64,000 bases of DNA from Topomyia yanbarensis (lineage: Eukaryota > Arthropoda > Insecta > Diptera > Culicidae): positions 144,501 to 208,500 of the forward strand of contig NW_026683305.1 in assembly GCF_030247195.1 (NCBI RefSeq). The letters run 5' to 3'. Below, one piece after another: positions 1 to 13,293 of this stretch. Below the pieces are notes generated by a model. The model ran no database searches. It was not told the origin of the DNA and saw nothing but the letters and a program-made list of their open reading frames with translations. Made by a program: the position numbers and the translations under genes. Within the stretch, counting starts at the first letter, position 1. Each line of letters begins with the position of its first letter.

Positions 1-589
1 TTAAATTGCCTTTCAATCCAGGATCTCAAACTGATATTATTTACACCAACCAATCCGCTATTTTCATATAACAATTGATAAACAGGAGGAATTTCTAATC
101 AATGGTAGTTTTTGCAGCTGTTTCGATCATAGTTCTCAGATCGAGAGATAATGATTGTCATTGGAGATTGATAGCTACTTAACTTAAAATCAAGAATGAA
201 GTAGGGAAGTTACTTTGGACCGTTGATGTTTCTAATTTACTTCAATGACCCCTCGCCGGTGCTGCACAGATGATTTCAGAATATTTCGTATCATCCGCTA
301 AATTGATGATAGCCGATGTATCCAACAACATCATGTTACATTTGCTGATGGTAATGGAACAAGAACTGCATCTGTGTAAATCCGAAAAAACAGCTCGGTG
401 ATCGAATTCTCAAGCAAGACTTTTTGGCTGAGCTTTGCCTGTAAGACCCCAGAACTGTTTTACTGCCGAATAGAACGTTTTAAGCTACCGAACACGTGGG
501 GAGAAGGCACAATCGATTAAGATGTGATGGAGGGTGGTAGTCCTTTTTGGACTGTCCTGGTTTTTCACTCGCTTGATATGGTCACCCTA
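1..589. mobile_element. Right end of a hAT-type non-autonomous element (same family as 11748-16827)
   Basis: The right end reads as a GTCCTGG motif, an AT-rich stretch and then ATGGTCACCCTA ending at 589. This matches the right end of the element at 11748-16827, where GTCCTGG also precedes GGTCACCCTA. No matching left end (TAGGGTGACC) occurs in 1-540, so the element probably begins before the window. The body has no convincing coding sequence; the 100-residue open frame over 524-826 runs through the terminus and looks fortuitous. Confidence 0.6.
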
Positions 590-2714
<2,125 letters not shown>

Positions 2715-3278
2715 TTCTATTTGATTATATTGTTTTGTTTGCATTACATTTCTAATTTAGTATATTGGGTGTTCAGCCACAAGTGGTGACTTTTCATCCC
2801 TATTGTTTACATGATTCAGTTAATTATTATTAAGATATAATATGCTTTCGCAGTTAAGTATTTTTATTTTTCAGTAGAATGTTTAAAACCTACTTGTCTT
2901 GTGAATAAGGAGCTAAACAAATCTTATAAACTAACTTATAAACTATAAAGAGAGCCAGGCCCGACGAGAGGGGGGGTCAGGGGGGCAACTACCCTGGGGC
3001 CCGGGTCTGTTTTGGGGGCCCGCATTTTTAACTGAATTTAATTTATTTTAATTTAATTGTTGAAGTTTATTGTTTCTGTTGGTACTGCAAATATACCACC
3101 ATCAACTACGTTCCAGTCGTTCCAATGGTTTTCTGAAGTACGTGAACGTGACCCTATTAGATTCATTGAACAGTGCAATTGAACCATTCTTGTTTCATTT
3201 ATCGTAAATATTTTTGAAAGCGTTCGTAAAAAAAGTTTGAATACGCACAGTACAGTACAAAGTTGTATACAATTTAAC

Positions 3279-3551
3279 ATATTCTTAGCTAACTGGAAGA
3301 ACGACCACTTTGTTTTCAACAGATGGAGATGGCTTTTGGTCACGGTTTTAGCCAATATTATTTTATTTGGTCTATCGCCTACGTTTCGAAGGTCTACGCC
3401 TTCATCTTCAGGGCAAAAAACGGTTACAATAATTTTGCCCTGAAGATGAAGGCGTAGACCTTCGAAACGTAGGCGATAGACCAAATAAAATAATATTGGC
3501 TAAAACCGTGACCAAAAGCCATCTCCATCTGTTCATATTCTTAGCTAACTG
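3279..3551. repeat. Fold-back repeat with 101 bp arms and 14 bp loop, flanked by an 18 bp direct repeat
   Basis: Positions 3318-3418 and 3433-3533 are perfect or near-perfect reverse complements with a 14 bp spacer. The block is flanked by the direct repeat CATATTCTTAGCTAACTG at 3279-3296 and 3534-3551. A stretch of about 21 bp (3297-3317) lies only on the left side, so the structure is asymmetric. The arm contains CTGAAGATGAAGG followed by CCTTCGAAACG, which folds into a small hairpin and resembles a hammerhead-type core. Such motifs occur in Penelope-like element terminal repeats, so this may be a Penelope relic. Confidence 0.7.
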
Positions 3552-3921
3552 TTACTAATGAAAGTTGGATATTTTCGGAATGGGGTTGACGAGTAGATGA
3601 CAAAAATCAATGTATGAAGCCATATTGAAAACCAAGATGGCGAATTCCAGTTAAGATATCTGTATAACATAAAATATTGACATTTTCGAAATAAGATAAT
3701 CATAGAATAGATATAGATATAGTGATTTGTGATGCGGATGATATGATTATAGAAAACTTTTCTCAACCAGAAGACACTATCTTGGCCTCCAAAAGGGCAT
3801 CGCTCATTTACTCGTCAAATCCGCTAAAAATACCCTCATAGTTTATACAGAAATCGTTAGAAATAGCTCCAAGCTACCATTTCTATCATTTACTCGTCAA
3901 GCCCATTTCAAAAATTCCCAA

Positions 3922-4014
3922 TTTTTTTTTAACCCTATATGCTGGGGTCGGGACTCAAACCCAGGTGCGCTGCGTACAAGGCAATCGATGTACCAACTAC
4001 GCTACGCCCACCCC
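3922..4014 (-). mobile_element. tRNA-derived SINE, tRNA-like half only
   Basis: On the minus strand this reads as a tRNA-like head with an A-box-like GGCGTAGCGTAGTTGG region and a B-box-like GGGTTTGAGTCCC, ending in an A-rich tail. It is flanked by AATTCCCAA at 3913-3921 and 4015-4023. The same SINE occurs at 16525-16670 and 21003-21168, both with a longer 3' body. This copy lacks that body. Confidence 0.8.
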
Positions 4015-4023
4015 AATTCCCAA

Positions 4024-5395
4024 ATTGTTAGGGTTATCGAGATTATTGTTCAATCGGAAGTGTCCATCCTGGATTTCAAAAAGGTACCAAATATTAATTT
4101 TCATCATGTACTTGTCAAGCCCGTTTCGGAAATACCAATATTGTTAGGGTTAACGATAATGTTGCTCAAACAATGAATTTTAGTAAGAATGTAAAGCGAA
4201 CTTTTTTACCCATGGCTTGGTTCGTAAATGGAGGTTCCAGTGTACACATTTTATGAAGAAAAATATGGGAATTTAACTGGATACTTTTTCTACCCATTAG
4301 TTTTCACCAAAAGCTGAAACTCTTTCTCTCACAACTCTGTGTCTCAGTCTTTTTAACAGCAGACTTCGCTGTAGGATCCCAGTCATCGTCACCCTCTGAA
4401 TGTCAGCGCAAATGTAACAAGCGATTCCAAAACCGATTATACCATGTTCAGAAACCGGTAAAGAAAATTCGTTCAGGTCATAGTGACAAGTGCAATAGCT
4501 GCATCTAGTACCTCAAAATCAACAGCATATACCAACAACAAGAAACAAGCCAGCATCAGTGGTGCGAAATTTCACATTTATTTACTTATTTCTGATTAAT
4601 TTGCTGAAAACAATATTCAGTTTCAACGCTCCCCTCATTCATTCACTTCCAAACTGACTGAAATTTTATGAAGAATAGAATGGTTGAGTGTACAGGAAAT
4701 ATAAATTCATTCACCAACCAAAGCATTCATTTGTTATTATGTGGACAGTTTGAAGGCAGAAGTTCTTTTACATTTTCGAGCATAGCTGAATTGTGTAATT
4801 TATATCTGGTGCACTTTGCTTGATAATCCCTCTCAGAGCTAGCATAGAAACAAGGTTCAGTTTGCTTCTGAAACCGAACATATGCGGACATAAATGCTTT
4901 GTACCGAAAAAGCGAAGGATGAGGGAAACAAACCAAACGTTTGATTCATCGCGGCGGGCATGAATTGAATTTTGTTTCTCTTTCAAGCTCACGCAGGGAT
5001 GTCAATTTTTCTAAGCTCTGATTCTGAGCAGCATTAACGATGGTAGCATTAACGTGAGTCAAGGGAGCATGAGCGATGGCGATATGGACTGTATGGCAAC
5101 GCCGCAAAAAAGGATTCCAATTGCAATGGCAAGTCGGACGTAAGTCATTCTGATGGCCAGCCACAAATATTCTTTTATAAATTTTTATTTTTTCCATCTA
5201 TTATATGTTTAAAATCTATTACATGTTTGAGCTAACGCATTGAATCGTGTCAAATCAACAATTTTCATAAAAAAATAGTTTAATTGAAACAATTGCATCC
5301 GTATAATTTCTCTAATCGGTATTGAAATAAGATGACTATGATAGGGCCCGTCAGTACTTCAAACCCCGGGGCCCGGCGCGGCTCTCGACGGCCCT
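4024..5395. other. Non-coding interior of the hAT-type element
   Basis: The rest of the 2956-5396 element. Short minus-strand open frames (4727-4992, 4946-5197) show no transposase or other motif. Nothing else is supported here. Confidence 0.4.
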
Positions 5396-5396
5396 G

Positions 5397-5457
5397 AAGA
5401 GAGCTAATCGTTGCAAATGAAAATTGCAACGATTTTTGTCGGAAGTTGCTTATAATA
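5397..5457 (-). pseudogene. Juan-like ORF2, C-terminal fragment
   Basis: About 17 codons on the minus strand (reading SNFRQKSLQFSFATISSL) form the C-terminal end of the Juan-like ORF2. The fragment is bounded on the right by the TA-flanked element at 5458-8257 and on the left by the hAT-type element at 2956-5396. It continues the frame that stops at 8260 on the other side of the TA-flanked element. The last codons and the stop lie left of 2956. Confidence 0.7.
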
Positions 5458-8257
5458 GGGGAGACCGAGGAGGGTCGAAACAATTTTTTGTTATTTTAGA
5501 TAAATCGACAAAAACTGTCATTCGATGATTGCTTATTTTTAAATTTCTTACTTCGGTTTATGCTTTATCAAATTACATTAGAAAAACTGGTACAAATCAA
5601 TAACAAAGCATAAATATATTGATTTTTGCAACAGTGTTCTCTTTGTTTCAACTCTCCTCATACCGAGGTAAGTTGAAACAGCAATCAATGTGAGTTGAAA
5701 CAAGTAACCAATTATTTTAAATATTATCAAAACGTTTTCTAAAGCATCAAATGTTGCAATTATGTCATTTTTATTCATTCACACTAAGATAATTCCTTAA
5801 AATGACATGCATTATTATCAATATTTTTCACAGTGTGTATCTACGTATAAACTAACACTTGTTTTGAAAATTTATATTAGAATTTGGTTACAAATGGAGG
5901 AATTTCTACACTGATATCAGCAGTAATAATAGTCAGATACTTTTCCTAACCACTAATTAACTATAACTGTAAAATCGATAAATTTGATATCCATTTTTCG
6001 TATATATTTAGCTTTGTATTATTGTCCAACCACTTTCCCTAGGACATTCTGCATTCATCAAAATGGTTGATATGACCAGCGATACTATTTATATTACGGG
6101 TTTATGAAAACAGATAATTTGGTATCCATATCGGTAGTATTTGGTATATTTTGAATTATGGTTACTTCGCTCCAAGCTTCAGAAACTGATAGGAGTAAAC
6201 AATTAGAACAAATGCATATTCCGTGGTTATAAATGACCTAGAACTAATAAATTAAGAATGTTGATCACTGTTATCAATTCAGGAAAGAAGAATCTTGATT
6301 ATTATTATTTATTAAGGAACGTTAATGTGATTATAACATTACCATAAGACTAGAAGTTCATTATCGAGGAGAGTTGAAACAAGGTGTTTCAACTCTCCTA
6401 GGTCGAGAAATAAGGTTTGTTACACAACTTACAATTTATACATGGAAAAGATAGAAAAAAAACGCATACAATTCATAAATGGTAACTGTAAGACAACATA
6501 ATAATGATATTTTCTCGGTAAAACTTAATCACACAATATCCTATTAATTCCAATTTGAAGAATATAACGAATACTTACATTTGCTCGTTTTTGCCTTTCT
6601 CAATAGAAAGGTTTTGCAATTGCTCTGAAAACCGACTTTTTAACGGAGGCCCGGAGAGCCGAGTGACATATACAGTTCAGTTCGTTTTTTTTTATAAAAA
6701 TCGACTTTTTGGGACTGCCGATTTCGCACCTTTTTGCCTTTCTCAATAGAAAGCTATTGCAATTGCTCTGAAAACCGACTTTTCAACGGAGGCCCGGAGG
6801 GCCGAGTGACATATACCATTCGATTCAGTTCGTCGAGTTCGGCAAATGTCTGTGCGTGTGTATGTGTGTGAATGTGCGTCTGTGTGTGTATGTGACAAAA
6901 AAATGTCACTCATTTTTCTCAGAGATGGATGAACCGATTTTGACAAACTTAGTCTCAAATAAAAGGTGCAACGTTCCCATAGGCTGCTATTGAATTTGTA
7001 ATGGACCCGACTTCCGGTTCCGGAATTACAGGGTGATGAGTACGAACACGCAGAAAATGTCGATTTTAATAAATTCTGCAATGAATGTATAAAGGTGAAA
7101 TTTTTTCCAAAATATGACCACAACTGCTTCGATTTGTAGTATTAGGTCACTAACAGCCATTCAAAGTCTATTTGACCACATTGGCCACCATCCTCGGTTC
7201 CGGAAGCCCCGGCGGAAGTATCTAAATTCAGAATAACAGTCACATCGGTTTCTCGGAGATGGCTAGACCGGTTCAACCAAACTTAGTCTCAAATGAAAGG
7301 TGTTGCGCCCCCGTTAATGATTAAATTTCATCCCGATCACTTCCGGTTCTGGAGTTACGGGTTGTGGCGTGCGATTACATAGCAAATTGTAATTCAAACC
7401 GATACTCCGATGAAAGCAAAAAAGGTTAAAACTTCGCTAAAATGTCTCTCAAACTACTTGAATTTGCAGTTCTAGATCACCAAAGGCCAACCAAACTTTC
7501 TTTAGCTACATTGACCATCGGACCAGATGATTTCGGAAGTGCCCGGGAAAAGCGGCCATCTTTCAAAATTAACGAACAAACATCAATTTCCCGGAAATGG
7601 TTGGGCCGATTTTCGCAAACTTAGCTGATGATAGCTATAATATCCTCACAGATGTCTATAAAATTTCGCGCGGATCGCTTATATGGTTCCGGAAATATAA
7701 ACTGAACCGTCCGGTTACATATAAAATTAGGGGACCCATGAAATTTCAGAAATCGAATTCGTATTTTTGATGCCAAACATCTTTGAAATGCATGAAACAT
7801 CGAGGTTTAACATAAATTTTTTTTTTTATGATAATCGACTTTTTGGAACTTAACCGATTTCGCTCCTTTTTTCAATTAAATATTACCGTGGCTGGTTTTT
7901 CTTTTGCAACATTTTAGAACTCGAATAATGATTTCTTTACTTGTATATAGTTGTCAAGTCATGTATAATAAAATTGCAATGTATACATTTGAAAGTTTTT
8001 AATAAATATAAACAACTTAAAATTCTCGTGTTCATTATTGAGAAAGGCACAATTGCACCACTAGGTGGATTAAAACAGGTTTTTGTAGTGTGTTTACCGT
8101 AAATACTTATTCACTCATTTAACGTAGTTAGCGTGTATTGGAGGATTTGTGGGCACGATATAAATAAAATAAATGCATTAGTGTTGAATCCCTGACGGTA
8201 CGGTTTCGCTAGGCACTGCTTCAACTCTCCTCTGTTTCAAATCTCCTCGGTTTACCC
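5458..8257. mobile_element. TA-flanked DNA element with GAGTTGAAAC motifs
   Basis: The left end reads TAGGGGAGACCGAGGAG and the right end, on the minus strand, TAGGGTAAACCGAGGAG. Both are preceded by the target dinucleotide TA (5456-5457 and 8258-8259), as for mariner/Tc1-like insertions. Removing it joins the Juan ORF2 C-terminus in frame, confirming the boundary. Inside, several short segments repeat the terminal theme GAGTTGAAACA (near 5640-5700, 6365-6400 and 8220-8240). No transposase is visible. It carries the mosquito repeat at 6591-8078. Confidence 0.75.
6591..8078. repeat. Dispersed mosquito-type repeat with three 336 bp internal modules
   Basis: The head TTGCCTTTCTCAATAGAAAG occurs twice, at 6591 and 6734 (143 bp apart), and the tail ends with ATTGAGAAAGGCACAATTG near 8037-8055, so the ends are short inverted repeats. 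The body has three diverged copies of one module starting at about 6915, 7249 and 7587. Each begins with TTTCTC(G/A)GAGATGG or a variant, continues with a CAAACTTAG segment and then a CTTCCGGTTC-type segment. A TG-rich simple repeat lies at 6845-6895. The repeat is non-coding and looks like a repeat I associate with culicine genomes. Confidence 0.65.
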
Positions 8258-8259
8258 TA

Positions 8260-9742
8260 CTGTTCGTCATAATTTCTAATGTTTCTATGTTTGCGAGTCT
8301 GTGCAACTCATTTGTGTTAAACCAGGGAGGACGCTTCAAAATCATTTTCAGAATTTTATTCTGAATCCTTTGAAGCGTTTTCTTCCTAGTAGCACAACAA
8401 CTTGCCCAGATTGGCACTGCATATAGCATTGCCGGTCTAAATATTTGTTTATAAATTAATAGTTTGTTCTTTAGGCAGAGCCTAGAATTCCTATTTATAA
8501 TAGGGTATAAACATTTTATATATTTGTTGCATTTTGTTTGGATTCCTTTTAACTTGATCTGACCAAGTTAAATACAGACCATTAAATTTAATAATATGGC
8601 TATTATTTGGTTTAAGAGAAGAAGCTCTTGGCTTATGCGGAAACACAATCAATTGTGTTTTGCCGCATTAGTGGAAATTTTCCATTTTTTCAGGTAATCA
8701 TTGAAAATATTCAAGCTTCGTTGCAGTCGACTGCAGATAATTCGAAGACTCCTACCAGTGGCTGAGATGCTAGTATCATCACAGAAAAGTGACTTTTTAC
8801 AGCCTGTAGGTAGATTTGGAAGATCAGAGGTAAAAATGTTGTATAGGATTGGTGCGACGCTTGATCCTTGAGGGACGCCTGCTTTAACAGGTAGCTTATT
8901 AGATTTACAATTCTGATAAGAAACCTGTAAGGTACGGTTATCAAGATAATTTTTAATTATCTTTATTATGTAAATTGGAAAATTGAAATCCCACATTTTG
9001 GAAATTAATCCTTTGTGCCAAACACTGTCGAGAGCTTTTTCGATGTCTAGAAGAGCAACTCCAGTGGAATAGCCCTCTGAGATATTTGCCTTTATCATGT
9101 TAGTTACTCTCACAAGTTGATGAGTAGTTGAATGTCCAATACGAAATCCAAACTGCTCAGGAAGGAAAATAGAATTTTCATTGATATGTGACATCATTCT
9201 AGTTAGGATGATTTTTTCCAAATAATTTACTAATAGAAGAGAGTAAACTAATTGGTAGATAGCTAGATGCTTCTGCTGGGTTTTTATCTGCCTTCAGAAT
9301 AAGAATAACCTTGGCATTTGTCCATCTTTCAGGGAAGTATGCTAATTCAAAACATTTGTTGAATATTTTGACCAAGTATCTCATGGTGATTTCGGGAAGG
9401 TTTTTAAGAATAATGTTAAAAATTCCATCATAACCTGGAGCTACCATATTTTTTAACTTTTTCATGATGGATTTGATCTCATCATAGTTTGTTTCAACAA
9501 TATCGTCTAGAGACAATACTTGATTTGAAACGTTTTCATATTTTTGTAAGACTTCGGTTTCAATAGGACTCACAACGTTAAGATTAAAATTATGGACGCT
9601 TTCAAACTGCTGAGCAAGATTTTGAGCTTTTTCTTCGTTTGTAAGCAGTATGTCACCTTCCTTCAAAGCTGGTATAGGTTTCTGAGGTTTCTTAAGAACC
9701 TTAGAAAGTTTCCAGAAATGTTTAGAATTTGGCTTGATTTGT
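8260..9742 (-). pseudogene. Juan-like ORF2 reverse transcriptase, broken
   Basis: Two overlapping minus-strand frames encode a Jockey-type reverse transcriptase. The N-terminal part (9199-9747) has the linker to RT, with VAPGYDGI and ILILKADKN. A frameshift near 9200-9220 leads into 8649-9221, which has the finger/palm motifs, LLDIEKALDSVWH, GVPQGSSVAPILYNIF and the catalytic box FCDD (normally FADD). The thumb region follows with a further break and the C-terminal zinc-like segment at 8178-8429 (WASCCATRK). The fragment ends at the TA-flanked element; its right end is the ORF1-only LINE insertion. Reverse transcriptase would copy the element RNA at the nicked target, but this copy cannot be functional. 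Confidence 0.8.
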
Positions 9743-9942
9743 TTCATTTCATTTCATTTTATTGATTTTTTCAACGGACTTATTGAAATTACTTACAACT
9801 AATCAATATTAATTCAGATACAAACACACACATACGCTTTTTTCATAATAAGCAATATTACAATACATTAAAACATAAGTAGCAATACGTTAATCAACAC
9901 AAAACAACTTTTTTTTACATTTCTCATGTTTCACATGCAAGC

Positions 9943-10670
9943 CTATGTATTTCCATGTTGAGGTGGGATCCAAGGAAGTGCGGAATTGTTATTTCGAAAC
10001 TCTCGAAACCGTATACCACGAGGCCATGTTTTTGGAGATAACGCTTTTCCTTTTAAAGTTGAATCCAATTCAACTTTAAATGAAATGAAGTCGAGAGCCG
10101 AAATATCCTGCCACGCTGGTAGAAGCTTTTCACTAGTATTGGCATTTTAGCATCCAGACATGTGGTCACAAGATTTGACACCTGTTCTTCGCTAACGTCG
10201 CTACCGATATTTGTCAAGAATAGCTTGAATCTATCATCGGTACTCGAGAAACTCGATAGTGGAACTTCTTTCATGGTCGAGGACAGAAGATCAACTATAT
10301 CTTGCGTAGAAACGTTGACAGCATGCTCATATTGTTGAGTAGGTTTCGTCACTTCTAAAAAGTTGCTTACAGACGCATTCAACAGATCGATACTGGTCCT
10401 TAAATTTTCGATCTCCTTATCGCGTTCCTTTTCACGACTAGCGTGCACGGCAACGAGCGAACTAATTGAGTTGCGAAATCTGGTGTTTTTCAACACATCA
10501 ACGCTATCACACATCCAAAAAATGTTGGAGTTGGTGCAAGCGTGAAGCTCATTATCAGTTAAGCCAGTGCATTGCTTATAAAATACACGCCAGCCGTTGC
10601 AAAAACCGTCACAAATAACTGAATTTGCCTTTTCAACGATACGATTACATTTTCCGCATGCCATATCCAT
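9943..10670 (-). pseudogene. LINE ORF1 with PHD-like zinc finger, one frameshift
   Basis: The start at 10670 gives a Cys-rich N-terminus (CGKCNRIV...CDGFC, then CTGLTDNELH and WMC) that has the spacing of a PHD-type finger, as in ORF1 of several insect LINEs. A helical, charged middle follows. Near 10105-10115 the frame shifts. The alternative frame continues through LPAWQDISALDF and TWPRGIRFREF to a stop at 9943-9945. That is a C-terminal pattern I associate with ORF1 proteins of this type, so the true product would be about 240 residues. Its role is binding element RNA; here it is inactive. Confidence 0.65.
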
Positions 10671-10999
10671 CTTTCAAGTGCGATCGTAGGTCAAAGCTGC
10701 GCGATGAGATAAAAGACGCTTTCAGCAGTTTGATATCAGGGCAAGCCGTGGAAACAAAAGAATACGTTGCCGGTGCTGTTGCTTCGAGGTGATAATTTCA
10801 CACAAAAATCCTCGGGATCTCGATATTTAGGGATTAATACGGGTTAATACCGGGAATCGACAATCACGATGTACAGCTACAGTTCTATATCACAACCAAT
10901 TCTTCACGGAATCGAAATCACGTATAGTAACGCGTTTTTAACAGAGCAGCGAAATAACACGGCAGCACAAAAACGACGTCATTTGCGAAATTTTCATTT

Positions 11000-11200
11000 G
11001 GTTGCACAGAGAACGCACAAAATTCGCAAACGAAAAAAGCAGTTTTTTTCCACATCGTATATCAGATCTTCATAAAAATCAATCAGCAGTACTGTAACAA
11101 CATTCTACATACGCTGATTGATTTTTATGAAGATCTGACATACGGTGTGGAAAAAAACTGCTTTTTTCGTTTGTGAATTTTGCGCATTCTCTGTGCAACC
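11000..11200. repeat. Inverted repeat, 88 bp arms, 25 bp loop
   Basis: Positions 11000-11087 and 11113-11200 are near-perfect reverse complements with a 25 bp spacer. The right arm abuts Juan ORF2 sequence exactly. The arms lie at the 5' side of the ORF1-only insertion, so the duplication in inverted orientation may date from the insertion event (an irregular twin-priming product) or may be a feature of its 5' end. Confidence 0.8.
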
Positions 11201-11747
11201 TTAAGAGTGTGAATCTGTGCTTAATTTCTTTTTGTAGATCCTGATAGATACATTTCATAGCAGGATCACGAGAACGTTGATATTGACGTCGATGAAGATC
11301 GTCGTCAATAATAGGAGCATTAATTTTTTTACTGTTTTGTGGGTACTGATAAATTTCTAGCATCAACTATAGAATTACTTAAATTTTGTAATGCCGTATC
11401 AATGTCAGCTTTATTCAGTAAATCAAGGTCATGATTCAAATTATTCTCAATATAAGTTTCGTACCTTTCCCAATTTGTTTTGTGATAATTGAACACTGAG
11501 CTGATGGGATTGGAAACAACTTCTTGAGAAAGTGAAAAAATTACTGGAAGATGATCAGAATCAAAGTCAGTATGTGTAATCAACAATTGTAATTCGCTAC
11601 AAAGGTGACTTTGGTCTGTCAAAACCAAATCAATTGTTGATGGATTCCTTACAGACGAATAGCACGTAGGACCATTCGGGAACAAAATTGAATAATAACC
11701 AGCAGAGCAATCATTAAAAAGTAGTTTACCGTTGGAATTGCTTTAAG
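11201..11747 (-). pseudogene. Juan-like ORF2 endonuclease, C-terminal part and linker
   Basis: Minus-strand frames at 11329-11685 and 11208-11366 continue the AP endonuclease begun at 17295. Motifs include STIDLVLT and SDHLPVIFSL, the last being the conserved SDHxP motif that holds a catalytic histidine. A frameshift near 11340 joins to the linker toward the RT (INAPIIDDDLHRRQYQ). The endonuclease nicks the target DNA for target-primed reverse transcription. The piece is bounded by the hAT-type element (11748) and by the ORF1-only insertion (11200). Confidence 0.75.
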
Positions 11748-11887
11748 TAGGGTGACCATACGTCCTGGTTTCCCAGGACATGGCCTGGTTTTGCATTGAT
11801 TGTCCTGGTGTCCTGGGAAGTCGAGGAAAATGTTTGATTTGTCCTGGTTTTTCTCCTGGAAGCCTAATATATTTCTATTTATTCCTA

Positions 11888-12195
11888 GGGGCAGATCACT
11901 CTAAAAATATATAACAAATTTTCATCAAATTAGAAAAAATGCATTTAATTTCTATTTTTGCATCAACTTTGCACTCCCTCGCAAAAAATTTTGTTTAACA
12001 AACGTCCTACGCTGATTCACTTTGTTCGACGTTTTGTTGAATGTAGGGCTGATTTTTTGTAGGGTTTTGACGTCTTACACGCAACGCAAAATACATTGCA
12101 CGCAACGCAAAATACATTACGAATTTCTATTTTAATGGAAAGAAATGCATTTAATTTAGCTGATTTTTAAAAATGCATCACAAGTGATCTGCCCC
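11888..12195. mobile_element. 308 bp TA-flanked MITE (GGGGCAGATCACT termini)
   Basis: Left terminus GGGGCAGATCACT and right terminus AGTGATCTGCCCC, each adjoining TA (11886-11887 and 12196-12197), as for mariner/Tc1-type MITEs. The body is non-coding and contains a near-perfect double copy of CACGCAACGCAAAATACATT (about 12078-12118). Confidence 0.8.
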
Positions 12196-13013
12196 TAGAT
12201 TTATTAAGTCTTCGCTTTTCACTATGCTCCAGATCGTAGTTACGACCGACCGCAACCATAACTACAACGTATACTCATCCTCCATCGGAATGCGACAAAC
12301 AACTTAATACAGTCGAATCTCCCCATTGTACCTTCCGATGGTTTTTTTTATCTCTCAAGAGTGCCTCGTCAATATCGATGAAACAATGGTTACCAGCGCT
12401 TCTACTCGGCTCAAATCGCCTTCAATCCGGGACTCGAAGAATTCCCTTTGGTACCTCTGAAAAGACACATCGGAGTTTTGGTGCTTCTGCTTCTACTTGT
12501 GTTCACTGGCTAGTGGCTTTTTTTCATCTAACTGGAAAACCATTCCTTAAAAAGAAAAATATCAACCATCGTGGAAAAATTTCATTGAGTGCTCTCTCGA
12601 GCTGGGGATCATGGAATTACTACAGGGTTGATACCAGTACCTATTCAGTTGCTCTGCTTGTTAACAGTGCAGTAAATCAAACGAACGTTTCTACCTAAAG
12701 TCTGCTGTCTATGTATACCATGCCAGTATTATAAACAAGCAAAGCAATCGAATAATAAAATTCGTCCCAAGCCAGTGTGAACAATAAAGCACCGTTACTT
12801 TCATCGGTGCGATATCGATCATTCATTTTAAGATGTTTGAAACTCAACAGCAAAATTCAACAGCAAATTTGCAAATGCAGTTCAGACTAACGGAAGTCGT
12901 CGTTATACAAGCCCACCACACTCTCGTTACTGATAACGATTAAAACTTTGGCCATAACGAAAAGCTACGCTATGGAAGACAACATGCAATACGTCGTTGA
13001 GCATGATAATGTT

Positions 13014-13122
13014 ATACTACGTTCACACTACGAGTTAAAACGTGTTTTAACGCTATCTTGATGACATTTTTCTTGTTGCTATTTATTATAACGTGTTTTA
13101 ACTCTGCAGTGTGAGCATAGTA
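13014..13122. mobile_element. Small palindromic MITE (TACTACGTTCACAC termini)
   Basis: Left terminus TACTACGTTCACACT and right terminus AGTGTGAGCATAGTA, flanked by TTA on both sides, which suggests a 3 bp target duplication. The arms include GAGTTAAAACGTGTTTTAAC. Two further copies lie in tandem at 28579-28683 and 28690-28800. It sits in the LOA-like ORF1 relic and has no coding capacity. Confidence 0.8.
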
Positions 13123-13293
13123 TTAGGACCAAGATACCCGTATATGTTGACAATGATAAGATTGATATGCGTCTGCACGATTTACACCTTGGTACTATTA
13201 ATAAATTTATTACAACCATCATGTCGGAATACGTAAGATTTAGGTTTGAAACCAGGAGAAAATTTTTCTAGGTATTTCCAACGTTGTTTCTTT

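Larger units (their letters stand above)
2956..5396. mobile_element. hAT-type element with 8 bp target duplication
   Basis: The left terminus is CAGGCCCGACGAGAG and the right terminus, read on the minus strand, is CAGGGCCGTCGAGAG. The element is bounded by an exact 8 bp direct repeat AAGAGAGC at 2948-2955 and 5397-5404, the hAT signature. It sits in the last codons of the Juan ORF2; without it the frame runs on to a stop three codons later. It is 2441 bp and carries a fold-back repeat (3279-3551) and a SINE (3922-4014). I see no transposase, so it is non-autonomous or thoroughly decayed. Confidence 0.85.
9743..11200 (-). mobile_element. ORF1-only non-LTR derivative with (AATGA)n tail
   Basis: A minus-strand insertion in the Juan ORF2. 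It has a 5' region, one ORF1 (9943-10670), a short 3' UTR and a 3' tail of AATGA-type repeats at 9743-9765. No endonuclease or reverse transcriptase lies between ORF1 and the tail. It therefore looks like a LINE that lost ORF2 and was copied by a partner, comparable in principle to half-LINEs. The tail style fits CR1-type LINEs. The 5' side contains an inverted repeat (11000-11200). Confidence 0.6.

Noticed and set aside
3053..3484. 143-residue minus-strand frame as a gene
   Set aside because: Part of it is the arm of a fold-back repeat and the rest shows no transposase or other motif.
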